A stretch of 25,354 nucleotides of DNA from an uncultured Fretibacterium sp. (GCA_937892105.1 CALAUZ010000098.1:1-25354); one strand, 5' to 3'. Positions 14,818 to 25,307 are shown, counted from the first letter of the stretch. Translations and numbers: made by a program. Notes: generated by a model not told the origin, from the sequence alone.

Positions 14818-17109
14818 TTATGCCCCCTGCGATGAAAAGGTGAAGTTCATGTTTCCGCACAGTGCAAGAGCAGTGCTTAAAGGCCCGGTAATCTTCCCGA
14901 ACGCTTCTGCCTTTGCCTGAGAGTTCCCAAATTCTTCCGGCCATATATCACCGCGTATGTACCTGTACAGTGCCCGCCATTGAGTATCTATCTTTATGAC
15001 GTTCGACGATGATGCACCGCTGTCCCTTCGCACTAAGTCCTCAACGAAGTTATCCGCCATTGCAAAAGCAAACTCGTTAGGCTCTGTGTATATCTCCTCA
15101 CGGTCAAGGCTTTCCCTCAATGTTGCCAGAGTATCACGGTATATTTCTATCAATGATGTGTATATCCCGTCAGCGTCAGTGAGTATTGCCCTTCTCTGCC
15201 GGGACTCTTCCTTCATTGGGTCAAGCAAATTCAGTGCCTCGCGGATTAACGGCTGTATCCTGTTCTGACAGCTTATCTTTGCATTATCAAGTTTCTTCAG
15301 ACCGTCAAGTATTGCCGGCATAAGCTCCTGTTTCCCGTCCTCAATGAACGCTATTATCTCCCCAAGTATCCCTGAACCCTCAGCCGAAAAGTGAAGGTTA
15401 AGCCTGCCGCTCTCTGCAAGTATGCGGGATAGCTCCTCCTTCATCGGGATTAATACAATTCGTTCAAGTGTCTCGTCAAGGTCTTGCTGCATTTTTCCGC
15501 TAAGTTCCGTCCTTAGCTGGTGCATGAGGTTAGTGTAAGCTGCCTCCGGACTTCCCGAACGGCGTATCATTCTCCTGACAGTTTCAGGCGTAATACTGCC
15601 TATCTTTCCTTCGTCCGCAGCATTCTCCTCAATCTCTAGCGTTCGGTTGAACTGTTCCTGCAATTCTGTGCATGGTTCGTTCTTCTTTCTGCCCAGAAGC
15701 GAGTCTGGTTCAACGCTGCCGACAAGGCCATCAATTAAATCATCAAGCAGCGCGTCAAAAAGCCTGTCGAGAAGTTCACTTGTATGTTCAAAGTTGCTGC
15801 CGTCAGAAAATACCTCTTTTGCCTCGTCAAGAACATCATGAAGGTTATTCACAACGTCATTCATCATATCTTGAAGGCTCGACGCATATTCCCTGTCATT
15901 GCGTTCTATGTTGGCTTCAAGGAAATTCAGGGCAGGTTCGATAAGTTCTGCTGCAACTTCTTCCTCGTTTCGGCAGTCGGCAATGATGGTGTTCGCAACA
16001 TGTATATCCTTGTTCCTCAACATCTGGACAAAATCCTGACACTGCATCATGTTATCGTCATTAGTGTTGTGATTGACTACCCAGAAACTCCAGCGGTCTA
16101 TTGGAAGTTTGCGGCCTAAAGCGCGTCTTGCCTGGCTGTAGAGGTTAATGTCAGGGTCAAATACATCTTCACCCGTGCTTCTGGGCATGGTAACGAAGAA
16201 CACTAAATCCACCTGATCCGCCAGAGCCTCAATCATTCGTTCTGTATCACCCATTCGAGTATCGCCAAGTCCTGGAAGGTCAATCAGCATTAGCGATCCA
16301 ACGTCCTGATTGGGGAACCTGCAATGTATCTCCACGCTTTCTACGGCCATGTGAGCGAAGTATTCCTGTCTTGTTTCGGCATCATTCTGAACAACGTAAC
16401 GGCGTATCTCGCTCTCAGGTATCTTTTGGCTTCTACCAGTGCCCAAGTATGACTGGTACTCCAAAAGGTGAGCCTGTAATTTTGCAAGTTCCCCGATGTA
16501 GTTGCGCATTCTGGTTTCGTCCTCAACGTTTGGTGTTGTGAAAGTGTTTCTGTCCGGCAGAACGCAATGTCGGAACTCCGTTAATGTCTCAGGAATTGCG
16601 ATACCTGGTTTGTGTTTCTGCAACTCTCTGAAGTAACGCCCTACAGTGTTAGTGATAAATTCCTCCTCACTCAAGAAGTTTACGTATGCGAAAGTATCAG
16701 AGGCTTCCGGATCATTAATGATATTGGAACGTACACCTGTGCAAACTATCCTGTTACTGTCGGGGATAACGTCCGGGTTAAGTCTTGTAATGGATTGTAG
16801 AAGGCGAGATTTTCCCTGACGTGCGAGACCTATTACAGCGATGTTGATGGTATTGCGGGATAATCTGCGGTGAATGTTCGACATTCCGGCTTGAAGTTCA
16901 TCTGCCTTGCGAGTGTCAAAGCCCCTGAATATTTCGGATATGGTTTCGCGTTCATGTGATAATGCATCGTCTGAAAGTGCTGAAGAACATATGCCTTTTA
17001 GCCTGATGAACTGTTCGAGAATTTTGTCGAGGCTTTGTTTTGCGTTTATGATGTGGTCAGCGAAGGGTTTTCGTCTCTGGATTATGCTGTTAATCTTTTC
17101 ACTGCTCAA
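14818..17109 (-). CDS. Dynamin-like large GTPase heading the cassette
   Basis: 763 aa. Residues 1-85 are helical, then the GTPase domain: strand INIAVIGLARQGKSRLLQSI at 88-107 (G1 GLARQGKS, 94-101), a G2 threonine at about 124 (IVCTGVRS), G3 LIDLPGLGDT at 275-284 and a strand LVFFVTMPRS. The G4 position reads WVVNHNTND (343-351), not the usual NKxD or TKxD. From about 400 to the end the protein is mostly helical with acidic repeats, as in the stalk and effector regions of bacterial dynamin-like proteins. There is no clear membrane span. Such proteins remodel membranes or act in phage defence; which applies here is unknown. The start is TTG at 17109, supported by GGAGG on the minus strand (plus 17117-17121) seven bases before it. 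It is the first gene of a tightly packed four-gene operon. Confidence 0.82.
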   Translation of the reverse strand: MSSEKINSIIQRRKPFADHIINAKQSLDKILEQFIRLKGICSSALSDDALSHERETISEIFRGFDTRKADELQAGMSNIHRRLSRNTINIAVIGLARQGKSRLLQSITRLNPDVIPDSNRIVCTGVRSNIINDPEASDTFAYVNFLSEEEFITNTVGRYFRELQKHKPGIAIPETLTEFRHCVLPDRNTFTTPNVEDETRMRNYIGELAKLQAHLLEYQSYLGTGRSQKIPESEIRRYVVQNDAETRQEYFAHMAVESVEIHCRFPNQDVGSLMLIDLPGLGDTRMGDTERMIEALADQVDLVFFVTMPRSTGEDVFDPDINLYSQARRALGRKLPIDRWSFWVVNHNTNDDNMMQCQDFVQMLRNKDIHVANTIIADCRNEEEVAAELIEPALNFLEANIERNDREYASSLQDMMNDVVNNLHDVLDEAKEVFSDGSNFEHTSELLDRLFDALLDDLIDGLVGSVEPDSLLGRKKNEPCTELQEQFNRTLEIEENAADEGKIGSITPETVRRMIRRSGSPEAAYTNLMHQLRTELSGKMQQDLDETLERIVLIPMKEELSRILAESGRLNLHFSAEGSGILGEIIAFIEDGKQELMPAILDGLKKLDNAKISCQNRIQPLIREALNLLDPMKEESRQRRAILTDADGIYTSLIEIYRDTLATLRESLDREEIYTEPNEFAFAMADNFVEDLVRRDSGASSSNVIKIDTQWRALYRYIRGDIWPEEFGNSQAKAEAFGKITGPLSTALALCGNMNFTFSSQGA

Positions 17110-17155
17110 AATTTAACCTCCATGTGAAATTGTTGATATGGGATTTTCATGGAGC

Positions 17156-17166
17156 ATTATATAACA
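17156..17166 (-). promoter_or_regulatory. Possible -10 region of the GTPase cassette
   Basis: Read on the minus strand this gives TGTTATATAAT-like sequence (TATAAT at plus 17156-17161), 47 bases before the TTG start at 17109. The -35 is unclear; TTGCAT lies too close. It diverges from the V-ATPase promoter. Confidence 0.35.
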
Positions 17167-17214
17167 CGGCCTATGCAAATATTGTGTTTGTTGAATGCCC
17201 GTTGGTTTTCTGGA

Positions 17215-17242
17215 TTGAACACAAAACTTTTTTATGTATAAT
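17215..17242 (+). promoter_or_regulatory. Promoter of the V-type ATPase operon
   Basis: TTGAAC at 17215-17220 and TATAAT at 17237-17242 are 16 bases apart. The leader to the first ATG at 17321 is about 70 bases and contains a strong AAGGAGGGAGGTGA ribosome binding site. The rest of the 211-base divergent gap (17110-17320) shows no gene. Confidence 0.65.
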
Positions 17243-17320
17243 TTAATCTCGTTCAGACTGTTTCACAACAAGTAAACATTTTTCATAAGAAAGATATCAA
17301 GGAGGGAGGTGAGCATAACT

Positions 17321-17656
17321 ATGGCGGACAACCCAACAATCGCTGAGATAAAGACTGCTGAAACACAGGCGGCAGAATCTGTTCAGAAAGCCAAAGAGGA
17401 CGCGGCAAGAAAACTTAACCGTGCCAGCGCAGACGCAGAAAATTCACTCAAGGAAGCACGACAGAATGCAGCCCGTCAGTACCGCGACAAAATTCGCAGG
17501 GCAGAAGAGGCAGCCGAAACAAAAGCTCAGTCTATTTTGTCAAAGCGCGAATCTGATGCAAAGGCTTTCTACACCAAGCATAAGGACAAGATTCCGGCAG
17601 CTGCTTCATTCATTACGGAAGAGGTGATCAAGAAATATGGGAGTAGCCAGGCTTAA
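17321..17656 (+). CDS. V-type ATPase subunit H/G (peripheral stalk)
   Basis: 111 aa, almost wholly a charged alanine-rich coiled coil (about residues 8-90: ETQAAESVQKAKEDAARKL and similar heptads), ending in a short helical tail. This is the pattern of the small stalk subunit called AhaH in archaea, NtpF in Enterococcus and G in eukaryotes, which pairs with subunit E to form the peripheral stator stalk. It is the first gene of the operon, where this subunit usually sits, next to subunit I. A GTG at 17309 is in frame but lies within the ribosome binding site (GGGAGGTGA, 17304-17312), so the ATG at 17321 is chosen. The gene overlaps subunit I by 20 bases. Confidence 0.85.
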   Translation: MADNPTIAEIKTAETQAAESVQKAKEDAARKLNRASADAENSLKEARQNAARQYRDKIRRAEEAAETKAQSILSKRESDAKAFYTKHKDKIPAAASFITEEVIKKYGSSQA

Positions 17657-19640
17657 AAAGGCAGAACTGTATTATCACAAATCCGTTCATGAGCAGATAG
17701 CCGCATCTCTCCAGGAAACAGGAGCTTGTCAGATAATCAGCACTACGGAAGAAAATCAACCCCGTCCTGCTGATGTTGAAGCTCTCATTTCCTCCAATGA
17801 TGAGAAGCTCGCTGATGTCCGTTACCTGTCCAGGACACTAACTCCGCATTACGTTGACCCCGTTCCTGCACTCGACAGAATGCTGGGTGAACGCCCCGAA
17901 GTTACCATGTCGGAGCTGAAGGAACTGGCTGAACAGACGGATCTCAAAGCGGTTTGCGATAAGACACGCGCAGTTGAACACGAGACGGGGGAAGTCAGGC
18001 TTAAACTCTCAGAAGCAAGGTTGAACATGTCAATCTTGTCGTCTCTGGATTTTTTCCCATACCCTCTCTCAGCCATCACGGAAGGGACAAAGACTTTAAC
18101 CGGCTTAATCGGGACACTGAAGGCCGGTAATGTCAGTGCTTTCCGCGCAGCATTAGGGGACTTCTCGAAGTACAAGGAAGACAGCGAACTAATCATCGCA
18201 CCCTTTGACGAGAAGGAAAAAGCTCAAGACGTTTACGCCGCATTGATATACTCGCGCACTATCGAGGCGGAAATCAAGGAAGTCTGCGCGAAAAATGGCC
18301 TCTCACTGGTCGAAATCCCTGCGTCATTCACAGGGACGGCAGAGGAGGAACGCGAGAAGTTCGCGGGCATAATCTCAGAGCTTGAGGCAAAAGAGAACGA
18401 ACTTGCCGCAAAGATGAACGAGCTTGCGGAAAATAATGTTCCAACAGTGCAGAAGCTCTCGGACTACTACAACAGCCTCGCAACACGCTACAACGGTACG
18501 GCCATGAGTGAGGAGACGGAATCGGTAATGCTTACAAGGTTCTGGCTTCCCGCAGCTAAGGCTGACGATATACGCGCCAAAATCGAGGCAATAAGCCCGG
18601 AGATTGAGCTTACACTCTCTGATCCTGCACCCGACGAGGAGCCTCCATCACTGCTCAACAACGGTGATACAGTAAGACCGTTCAACATTCTCACGGAGCT
18701 TTACTCATCGCCGACTTACAGAGGGATAGACCCTACGCCGCTTCTTGCGCCGTTCTTCTGGATATTCTTCGGAATGTGCTTGGGAGACGCGGGATATGCT
18801 CTTGTGGTTTTCGGGACAATTCTCTATGTATTCAGAAAGTATAAGAAGATTGCACCAGGCGTAAAGGACTTCATACAATTGTTCCTGTTCTGCTCGGTGT
18901 CAACGTTCATTTACGGCGTAATATCAGGCTCATTCTTCGGGAATTTCATCGACAGCTTCGTGCCGGTTCTAATCCCCGTAAAGAATGCTTTAATGCTTGT
19001 TGACCCGATGACAAACCCAATGCAGGTTTTGGGAATATCGCTGCTGCTCGGCGTTATCCACCTCATGTTCGGGCTGTTAATCGCGGCATATGACAAACTG
19101 AGGCATGGCGAGTTCATTGACGCTGTAGGGAACGATATATCATGGTTCCTGCTGATTGTCGGCCTCTGCCTGTACGGTGTAGGACTTGGCGGAATGCTGC
19201 CTCCTCATTTCGTGCAGATTGGCGGATTAATGGCAATACTCGGAGCAGTGATAATCTTCATATACGCGGGCAAGGGCGAACCTAATTACTTCAAGAAGGT
19301 AATCAACGGATTTCTTGCTCTTTACGGCTCAACGTCATACTTGGGCGACATACTGAGTTACAGCAGACTGCTTGCATTAGGTTTCGGTTCAGCAGTCATC
19401 GGAATGGTCATAAACCTTCTTGGCGGACTTGCGGCTGACATACCTTATGTGGGCTGGCTGGTGGCTGTGGTCGTGATTATCGGCGGGCATATCTTCAGCA
19501 TAGCAATAAACATTCTCGGCTCATTCGTACACCCGTTAAGGCTTCAGTATGTAGAATTTTTCGGCAAGTTTTACTCAGGCGGCGGCGAACCATTCACCCC
19601 TCTGACGCTCTCACAGGAATTTGTGAATGTGAAAGCATAA
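17637..19640 (+). CDS. ntpI: V-type ATPase subunit I (a-subunit of the membrane sector)
   Basis: 667 aa in two halves. Residues 1-345 are cytoplasmic with coiled-coil arms that contact the stator stalks; residues from about 360 contain seven or eight membrane segments that form the ion half-channels against the K ring. The region GDILSYSRLLALGFG carries the essential buried arginine (Arg577), equivalent to yeast Vph1 R735. Other family landmarks are FFWIFFGMCLGDAGYAL and YGVISGSFFGNF. The length is normal for bacterial NtpI. It begins inside the previous gene with GAGGTGA nine bases upstream, so the two are translationally coupled. Confidence 0.95.
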   Translation: MGVARLKKAELYYHKSVHEQIAASLQETGACQIISTTEENQPRPADVEALISSNDEKLADVRYLSRTLTPHYVDPVPALDRMLGERPEVTMSELKELAEQTDLKAVCDKTRAVEHETGEVRLKLSEARLNMSILSSLDFFPYPLSAITEGTKTLTGLIGTLKAGNVSAFRAALGDFSKYKEDSELIIAPFDEKEKAQDVYAALIYSRTIEAEIKEVCAKNGLSLVEIPASFTGTAEEEREKFAGIISELEAKENELAAKMNELAENNVPTVQKLSDYYNSLATRYNGTAMSEETESVMLTRFWLPAAKADDIRAKIEAISPEIELTLSDPAPDEEPPSLLNNGDTVRPFNILTELYSSPTYRGIDPTPLLAPFFWIFFGMCLGDAGYALVVFGTILYVFRKYKKIAPGVKDFIQLFLFCSVSTFIYGVISGSFFGNFIDSFVPVLIPVKNALMLVDPMTNPMQVLGISLLLGVIHLMFGLLIAAYDKLRHGEFIDAVGNDISWFLLIVGLCLYGVGLGGMLPPHFVQIGGLMAILGAVIIFIYAGKGEPNYFKKVINGFLALYGSTSYLGDILSYSRLLALGFGSAVIGMVINLLGGLAADIPYVGWLVAVVVIIGGHIFSIAINILGSFVHPLRLQYVEFFGKFYSGGGEPFTPLTLSQEFVNVKA

Positions 19641-19674
19641 GGCAATATATTTTAATCATGAAAGGAACGTGTAA

Positions 19675-20163
<489 letters not shown>

Positions 20164-20181
20164 ACGGGCAGGTGTTGAAGA

Positions 20182-20760
20182 ATGGCACTTGCTGACATCA
20201 AAGCAAAAATAAAAGCTGAAGCACAGGCGCAGATAAAGGCACTTGAGGCAGAGAATGACGCGAAAGTCCGTGAGATAAGCCGCAAGGTCAACGCCGAAAT
20301 CAAGGAAGTTCAGGACGCTTATAATGCCAGACTGGTGAAGGAAGAGCCTGAAGTTCTGAGAAGACGCGAGATCGTTGCAGAGCTTGACGCGAAACGCATT
20401 GACTTGGGAGTACGCCAGCGTCTCATGGGTGAGGCATTCGATACGGCACTCCAGCAGATGACCGAAATGGCTCCCGACAAGTACGTAAAGTTTGCGGACA
20501 AACTTCTTGCTCAGGCAGTAGTTACTGGCAAAGAGACAGTATTTGTCGGAAAGAACGAGAAGCACCTGGATCAGAGATGGCTCGACGGCTACAACGCAGC
20601 TCACAGCTCATCATTGACGCTTTCGTCCGAGAGGCTTCCTATTTCCGGCGGCTTTGTGCTGAGAAACGACAGGATTGACACTAATTGCTCGTGGGAAATG
20701 CTCATAGCTGATGCCCGCGCCGACATTGAGACCGAAGTAGTCAAGCGGCTGTTTGCGTAG
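20182..20760 (+). CDS. ntpE: V-type ATPase subunit E (peripheral stalk)
   Basis: 192 aa. The N-terminal 75 residues are a charged helix (IKAKIKAEAQAQIKALEAEN), which pairs with the H/G subunit in the right-handed coiled-coil stalk. The C-terminal globular part (about 85-190) ends with the family's LPISGGFVLRNDRIDTNCSWE (150-170) and LIADARADIETEVVKRLF, the region that binds subunit B at the top of the headpiece. The length is normal. It starts 18 bases after subunit K with an AGGTG site. Confidence 0.92.
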   Translation: MALADIKAKIKAEAQAQIKALEAENDAKVREISRKVNAEIKEVQDAYNARLVKEEPEVLRRREIVAELDAKRIDLGVRQRLMGEAFDTALQQMTEMAPDKYVKFADKLLAQAVVTGKETVFVGKNEKHLDQRWLDGYNAAHSSSLTLSSERLPISGGFVLRNDRIDTNCSWEMLIADARADIETEVVKRLFA

Positions 20761-20775
20761 GGAGGTGCTGTTGTC

Positions 20776-21777
20776 GTGAGTTACGTATACACCGTAGCAC
20801 GTTTGCGGGGTATGGAAAATCACATACTGGACACGGCATTTTTCTCGCGCCTTATGGACAGCGCAGGTATTGACGACGCACTGAAGGCACTCGGTGAGAC
20901 GAGTTATTCGCAGTGGATATCGCAGAACGGGAACAATTTCGACAAGGCCATTGATTCAGAAATGCTTGCGACATGCGAGGAGCTGGAATCATTTGTGCCG
21001 GATAAGGAATTGCTCAGCATTTTCAGGCTTCCCTATGACTTCCATAACGTCAAGGTTCTGTTGAAGGGACTGTTCAAGGTCAGAGGCGGTGAACAGGAAG
21101 GACGGCGTTACGATTTGTTGTCAAAGCTCGGAACGATTGACACTGACGAGCTTACGAACGCAATCGAGACGGAGGAATACGGTTTCCTGCCCTATGGACT
21201 TACGGACTTAATCCCGCAGTGCTGGCAGTTATGGGACGCAACGAAGAACGCACAGGCCGTTGAACTGTTGATTGACCACCAGATGTTCAGGGCAATGCTG
21301 AATGTTGCAGAAGGTCTGAAAATGCCCGCGATAGCAAGCTGGGTTAAGTTCAGGATTGACGCTGAGAACCTGCGCAGTGCTGTAAGGCTTGCACGCATGA
21401 AGTATGACAGCGCAAAGGCACTTCCCTTCTTCCATGATGGCGGGACGATAAGGGCTGATGACATGGCCAGGCTTCTCAATGAGCCTCAGGAGACATGGGG
21501 AAGGCTTTTATCACATACTGACATTGGCGCGGTGCTTGGAGCATTGCAGGAATCCGGCGACATAAAGGCTTCACTGTCTGACGTGTCGAAATCCCTCGAT
21601 GACTATCTCATAAAGGTGCTTGAGGGAGCGAAATACTCAATGGACGATCCGGCTAATGTTCTGTTGTACCTGCTCACTAAGGAAGCTGAGACCCGTAACA
21701 TGAGGGTTGCGCTTGTATGCGTTGCGGGAGGACTTGACCGCGAATTTGGGAGGAGGCTGTTAAGCAATGGCAGATAA
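20776..21777 (+). CDS. ntpC: V-type ATPase subunit C (AC39/d type)
   Basis: 333 aa, soluble and helical, the V-ATPase subunit that sits on the K ring as a socket for the central rotor. Landmarks are YVYTVARLRGMENHIL at the start, LPYDFHNVKVLLKG near 83-96 and MYDSAKA/RTAL-like repeats of the three-fold helical bundle (for example DAENLRSAVRLARMKYDSA). The start is GTG at 20776 with GGGAGGTG nine bases before it. It overlaps subunit F by 11 bases. Confidence 0.93.
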   Translation: MSYVYTVARLRGMENHILDTAFFSRLMDSAGIDDALKALGETSYSQWISQNGNNFDKAIDSEMLATCEELESFVPDKELLSIFRLPYDFHNVKVLLKGLFKVRGGEQEGRRYDLLSKLGTIDTDELTNAIETEEYGFLPYGLTDLIPQCWQLWDATKNAQAVELLIDHQMFRAMLNVAEGLKMPAIASWVKFRIDAENLRSAVRLARMKYDSAKALPFFHDGGTIRADDMARLLNEPQETWGRLLSHTDIGAVLGALQESGDIKASLSDVSKSLDDYLIKVLEGAKYSMDDPANVLLYLLTKEAETRNMRVALVCVAGGLDREFGRRLLSNGR

Positions 21778-22099
21778 CAAGCCTATGGCCGCAATAGGAA
21801 GCTATGAAATGGCCCTGCCCTTCCAGGCTGTTGGGGTGCGCAGTGTAATTCTTACGCCCCAGACTCGCGGGACATTTCCAGCGACACTTGAGCAGCTCGC
21901 GCGCGAGGATTATGCGGTCGTGTTCATTCAGGAGGACTTGTTCGTTGAGTTCACGGAGAAAGTCGAGGAAATCAACGATAAATACCATACCAGCGTTCTT
22001 CCTGTTCCTGGCCCTTCGGGTGCGACAGGTGCAGGGCTTGCCTCGATAAGGGGAAGCGTTGAAAAGGCTGTTGGTATGGATATATTTGCAGAGAGATAA
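21767..22099 (+). CDS. ntpG: V-type ATPase subunit F (central rotor)
   Basis: 110 aa, the small Rossmann-like rotor subunit called F in most nomenclatures and NtpG in Enterococcus. MAAIGSYEMALPFQAVGVRSV at the start, AREDYAVVFIQEDLFVEF in the middle and VLPVPGPSGATGAGLASIRGSVEKAVGMDI near the end match the family, whose C-terminal helix can move to regulate hydrolysis. GGGAGGAGG precedes the ATG, which lies inside the end of subunit C. Confidence 0.92.
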   Translation: MADNKPMAAIGSYEMALPFQAVGVRSVILTPQTRGTFPATLEQLAREDYAVVFIQEDLFVEFTEKVEEINDKYHTSVLPVPGPSGATGAGLASIRGSVEKAVGMDIFAER

Positions 22100-22120
22100 T
22101 TTGGAGGCGGGAGATATTAA

Positions 22121-23914
22121 ATGCCTGATAAGAAAGAAGTTAAAGGAGTAATAGAGAGGATCTCCGGCTCTCTTGTAGTCGCTGGCGGAATGGAGGGCGC
22201 AAGTATGCAGGACGTTGTGCATATCGGCGAACTCGGATTAGTCGGCGAAATACTGGAGGTAAACGGCGACAAGGCATCAATACAGGTCTATGAGGAGACT
22301 TCAGGACTGATGCCCGGTGAACCCGTTGTGTCAATGGGAGAGCCTCTTAGTGTTGAACTTGGGCCTGGAATAATCGAGCAGTTCTATGACGGAATACAGA
22401 GGCCGCTTGAGTTAATCGAGAATGCCGCGAAAAGCCCTTACATTTCAAGGGGTATCAGCGTTCCGGCACTTGACCGCAAAAAGAAGTGGGACTTTACCCC
22501 GAAAGTCAAAGTCGGAGAAGAAGTAATCGCCGGAGATATTCTCGGAACAGTTCAGGAGACTGTAGTTGTTGAACATAGAATAATGGTGCCTTACGGAATT
22601 AAAGGCAAGATCGCGAAAATCGAAAAGGGCGAACACACAATCGAAGATGTAATCGCTGTAATTGATGACAACGGGACAAAGCATGAGGTCAAAATGCTCC
22701 AGCGTTGGCCGGTCAGAAGACCCAGACCCGTAAAAACCCGTCTCGCTCCCAACGTACCCATGACTACCGGACAGCGTGTTGTTGACGCATTCTTCCCCGT
22801 AGCACTCGGAGGAACAGCGTGCGTACCCGGCCCATTCGGTTCAGGAAAGACGGTTATCCAGCACCAGTTCGCGAAATGGGCGCAGGCGCAAATCGTTGTG
22901 TATGTCGGCTGCGGTGAACGCGGAAACGAGATGACGGACGTTCTTCTTGAGTTCCCGGAGCTTGATGACCCGCAGACAGGCCAGCCCCTCATGAAGAGGA
23001 CTACCCTCATCGCAAACACTTCAAACATGCCCGTTGCTGCCCGTGAAGCAAGCGTTTACACAGCAATCACCCTTGCAGAATACTACAGGGACATGGGCTA
23101 CTCTGTGGCACTCATGGCCGACTCGACAAGCCGCTGGGCAGAAGCCCTCCGCGAAATGTCAGGAAGACTTGAGGAAATGCCGGGCGAAGAAGGTTATCCC
23201 GCATACTTGGGTACACGTCTTGCATCATTCTACGAGAGGGCAGGACGCTGCATCGTAAACGGCAAGGACGGCCGTGAGGGTTCAATCACAGTCATAGGGG
23301 CAGTATCACCTCCCGGCGGAGACCTTTCCGAACCAGTTACTCAGAACACGTTGCGCGTTACCAAAGTATTCTGGGGACTTGACGCTAACCTTGCGTATCA
23401 GAGACACTTCCCGGCGATTAACTGGCTTAACAGCTACTCACTCTACACTGAGAGACTCGACCCGTACTGGGATGAGAAGTTCGACGACCAGTGGAGCGGA
23501 TTACGCACTGAAGCAATGGGACTCCTTGAGCAGGAATCACAGCTCAACGAAATAGTAAGGCTTGTCGGAATCGATGCGCTTTCACGTGATGAGCGTATGG
23601 TCATGGAGACGGCCAAGTCTTTGCGTGAGGACTTCCTCCATCAGAACGCGTTCCACGAGATAGATACGTATGCGTCAATGGATAAGCAGTTCAAGATGCT
23701 GCGTACAATCGTGAACTTCCATCACGCCGGACTCGATGCACTTCACAAGGGAGCACCTATGAACAAGCTCTTCAACCTTCCAGTGCGTGAACAGATAGCG
23801 AGAATGCGTTACCTTGAGGAGAAAGATATTGCCCAGATAGACAAGCTCGAGGACACCATCAAGGAGCAGATAAACGGGATAATCCCTGTCGGAGGTGAGA
23901 ACAATGCTGCCTAG
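22121..23914 (+). CDS. ntpA: V-type ATPase catalytic subunit A
   Basis: 597 aa. The Walker A motif is GPFGSGKT at 237-244, the catalytic glutamate is E266 in GCGERGNE, and [24 protein letters not shown] at 352-375 is the subunit A signature. The bulge ('non-homologous region') typical of A subunits lies at about 115-195. Three copies alternate with subunit B in the cytosolic head and hydrolyse ATP, or synthesise it if run in reverse. Length and motifs are normal. GGAGGCGGGAG precedes the ATG by about eight bases. The stop overlaps the start of subunit B by 11 bases. Confidence 0.97.
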   Translation: MPDKKEVKGVIERISGSLVVAGGMEGASMQDVVHIGELGLVGEILEVNGDKASIQVYEETSGLMPGEPVVSMGEPLSVELGPGIIEQFYDGIQRPLELIENAAKSPYISRGISVPALDRKKKWDFTPKVKVGEEVIAGDILGTVQETVVVEHRIMVPYGIKGKIAKIEKGEHTIEDVIAVIDDNGTKHEVKMLQRWPVRRPRPVKTRLAPNVPMTTGQRVVDAFFPVALGGTACVPGPFGSGKTVIQHQFAKWAQAQIVVYVGCGERGNEMTDVLLEFPELDDPQTGQPLMKRTTLIANTSNMPVAAREASVYTAITLAEYYRDMGYSVALMADSTSRWAEALREMSGRLEEMPGEEGYPAYLGTRLASFYERAGRCIVNGKDGREGSITVIGAVSPPGGDLSEPVTQNTLRVTKVFWGLDANLAYQRHFPAINWLNSYSLYTERLDPYWDEKFDDQWSGLRTEAMGLLEQESQLNEIVRLVGIDALSRDERMVMETAKSLREDFLHQNAFHEIDTYASMDKQFKMLRTIVNFHHAGLDALHKGAPMNKLFNLPVREQIARMRYLEEKDIAQIDKLEDTIKEQINGIIPVGGENNAA

Positions 23915-25307
23915 AGAATACAGGACAATATCAAGCATTTCCGGCCCCCTAATGATGGTCGAGAAGACTCAGGACGTACGCTTTGATGAACTCGTCGAGA
24001 TCACGCTCGGCAATGGTGAGAAGCGCAGAGGCAGAGTCCTAGAGATCGAGAAGGACAGAGCATTAGTTCAGGTTTTCGAGGGCACGTCAGGCATAGAGAA
24101 CGAGGACACAAAAGTACGCTTCATCGGTAAGGTGTTGACCCTCCCGGTGAGCAAAGACATGCTCGGAAGAGTCTTCAATGGACGCGGTGAGCCTATTGAC
24201 GGCGGAGCGGCCTTAATCCCCGAACAGAACTTGGACATTAATGGAATGCCGATGAACCCGTTCTCCAGAGATTACCCTTCGGAGTTCATACAGACCGGAA
24301 TATCCACTATCGACGGACTTAACCCAATGGTAAGAGGCCAGAAGCTGCCGATATTCTCTGCGTCAGGACTTCCTCATAACAGAATGGCGGCACAGATAGC
24401 TCGTCAGGCTACAGTCATCAGCGGACATGAGGACTTCGCGGTTGTGTTTGCGGCAATGGGTATCACGTTCGAGGAAGCGTCATTCTTCATGGAGGACTTC
24501 AGGAGGACAGGAGCACTTCAGCGTACAGTGCTGTACATCAACTTGGCCGATGACCCCGCAATCGAGAGAATATCCACACCGAGAATTGCTCTGACTGCGG
24601 CGGAATACTTGGCCTTTGAGTGCAACATGCACGTAGTCGTAATCTTGACGGACTTGACGAACTACTGCGAGGCTCTGCGTGAGATCTCTGCGGCACGTAA
24701 AGAAGTCCCCGGCAGACGCGGCTATCCCGGCTACCTGTACACTGACCTTGCGACAATGTATGAGCGTGCTGGAAGGCTCAAGGGCAAATCAGGCTCAATC
24801 ACACAGATTCCGATTCTGACAATGCCTGAAGATGACAAGACGCACCCGATTCCTGACCTTACCGGCTACATCACTGAGGGACAAATTATCCTGAGCAGAA
24901 GCCTTCACCGTCAGGGAATATATCCGCCTGTAGACGTTATGCCTTCACTTTCGCGTCTGAAGGATAAGGGTATCGGCAAGGGCAAGACCCGTGAAGACCA
25001 TGCAGACCTCATGAACCAGCTTTTTGCAGCATATGCACGAGGCAAAGAGGCAAAAGAGCTTGCGGTAATTCTCGGAGAAGGTGCACTGTCAGACGAGGAC
25101 AAGGCGTTCGCGAAGTTTGCTGACGTGTTCGAGGATAAGTATGTGCGTCAGGGAGAGTACGAGAACAGGACGATTCAGGAGACGCTGCAGCTCGGATGGG
25201 ATTTGCTGACGATGATTCCTGTGAAGGAACTGAAGCGTATCAGGGACGCATACATAGAGAAGTACTTGAACCCGCTGCTTAAGGCAAAAGCTGAGAAGGC
25301 AGAGTAG
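23904..25307 (+). CDS. ntpB: V-type ATPase regulatory subunit B
   Basis: 467 aa. It has the ATPase fold without a Walker A lysine: the P-loop position reads [20 protein letters not shown], as in all B subunits. Other landmarks are [13 protein letters not shown] near the start, SSISGLPxx-like GRGEPIDGG at about 93-101 and the [25 protein letters not shown] stretch near 262-286. It completes the non-catalytic nucleotide site between A and B. A GTG at 23895 is in frame but belongs to the GGAGGTGA ribosome binding site (23891-23898), so the ATG at 23904 is chosen. This ATG lies inside the end of subunit A. Confidence 0.96.
   Translation: MLPREYRTISSISGPLMMVEKTQDVRFDELVEITLGNGEKRRGRVLEIEKDRALVQVFEGTSGIENEDTKVRFIGKVLTLPVSKDMLGRVFNGRGEPIDGGAALIPEQNLDINGMPMNPFSRDYPSEFIQTGISTIDGLNPMVRGQKLPIFSASGLPHNRMAAQIARQATVISGHEDFAVVFAAMGITFEEASFFMEDFRRTGALQRTVLYINLADDPAIERISTPRIALTAAEYLAFECNMHVVVILTDLTNYCEALREISAARKEVPGRRGYPGYLYTDLATMYERAGRLKGKSGSITQIPILTMPEDDKTHPIPDLTGYITEGQIILSRSLHRQGIYPPVDVMPSLSRLKDKGIGKGKTREDHADLMNQLFAAYARGKEAKELAVILGEGALSDEDKAFAKFADVFEDKYVRQGEYENRTIQETLQLGWDLLTMIPVKELKRIRDAYIEKYLNPLLKAKAEKAE

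Noticed and set aside
14816..14944. A 43-residue N-terminal extension of the 414-aa GTPase
   Set aside because: It would overlap the 3' end of the dynamin-like gene, while the ATG at 14815 has a good ribosome binding site and puts the P-loop near the N-terminus as in the paralogue.
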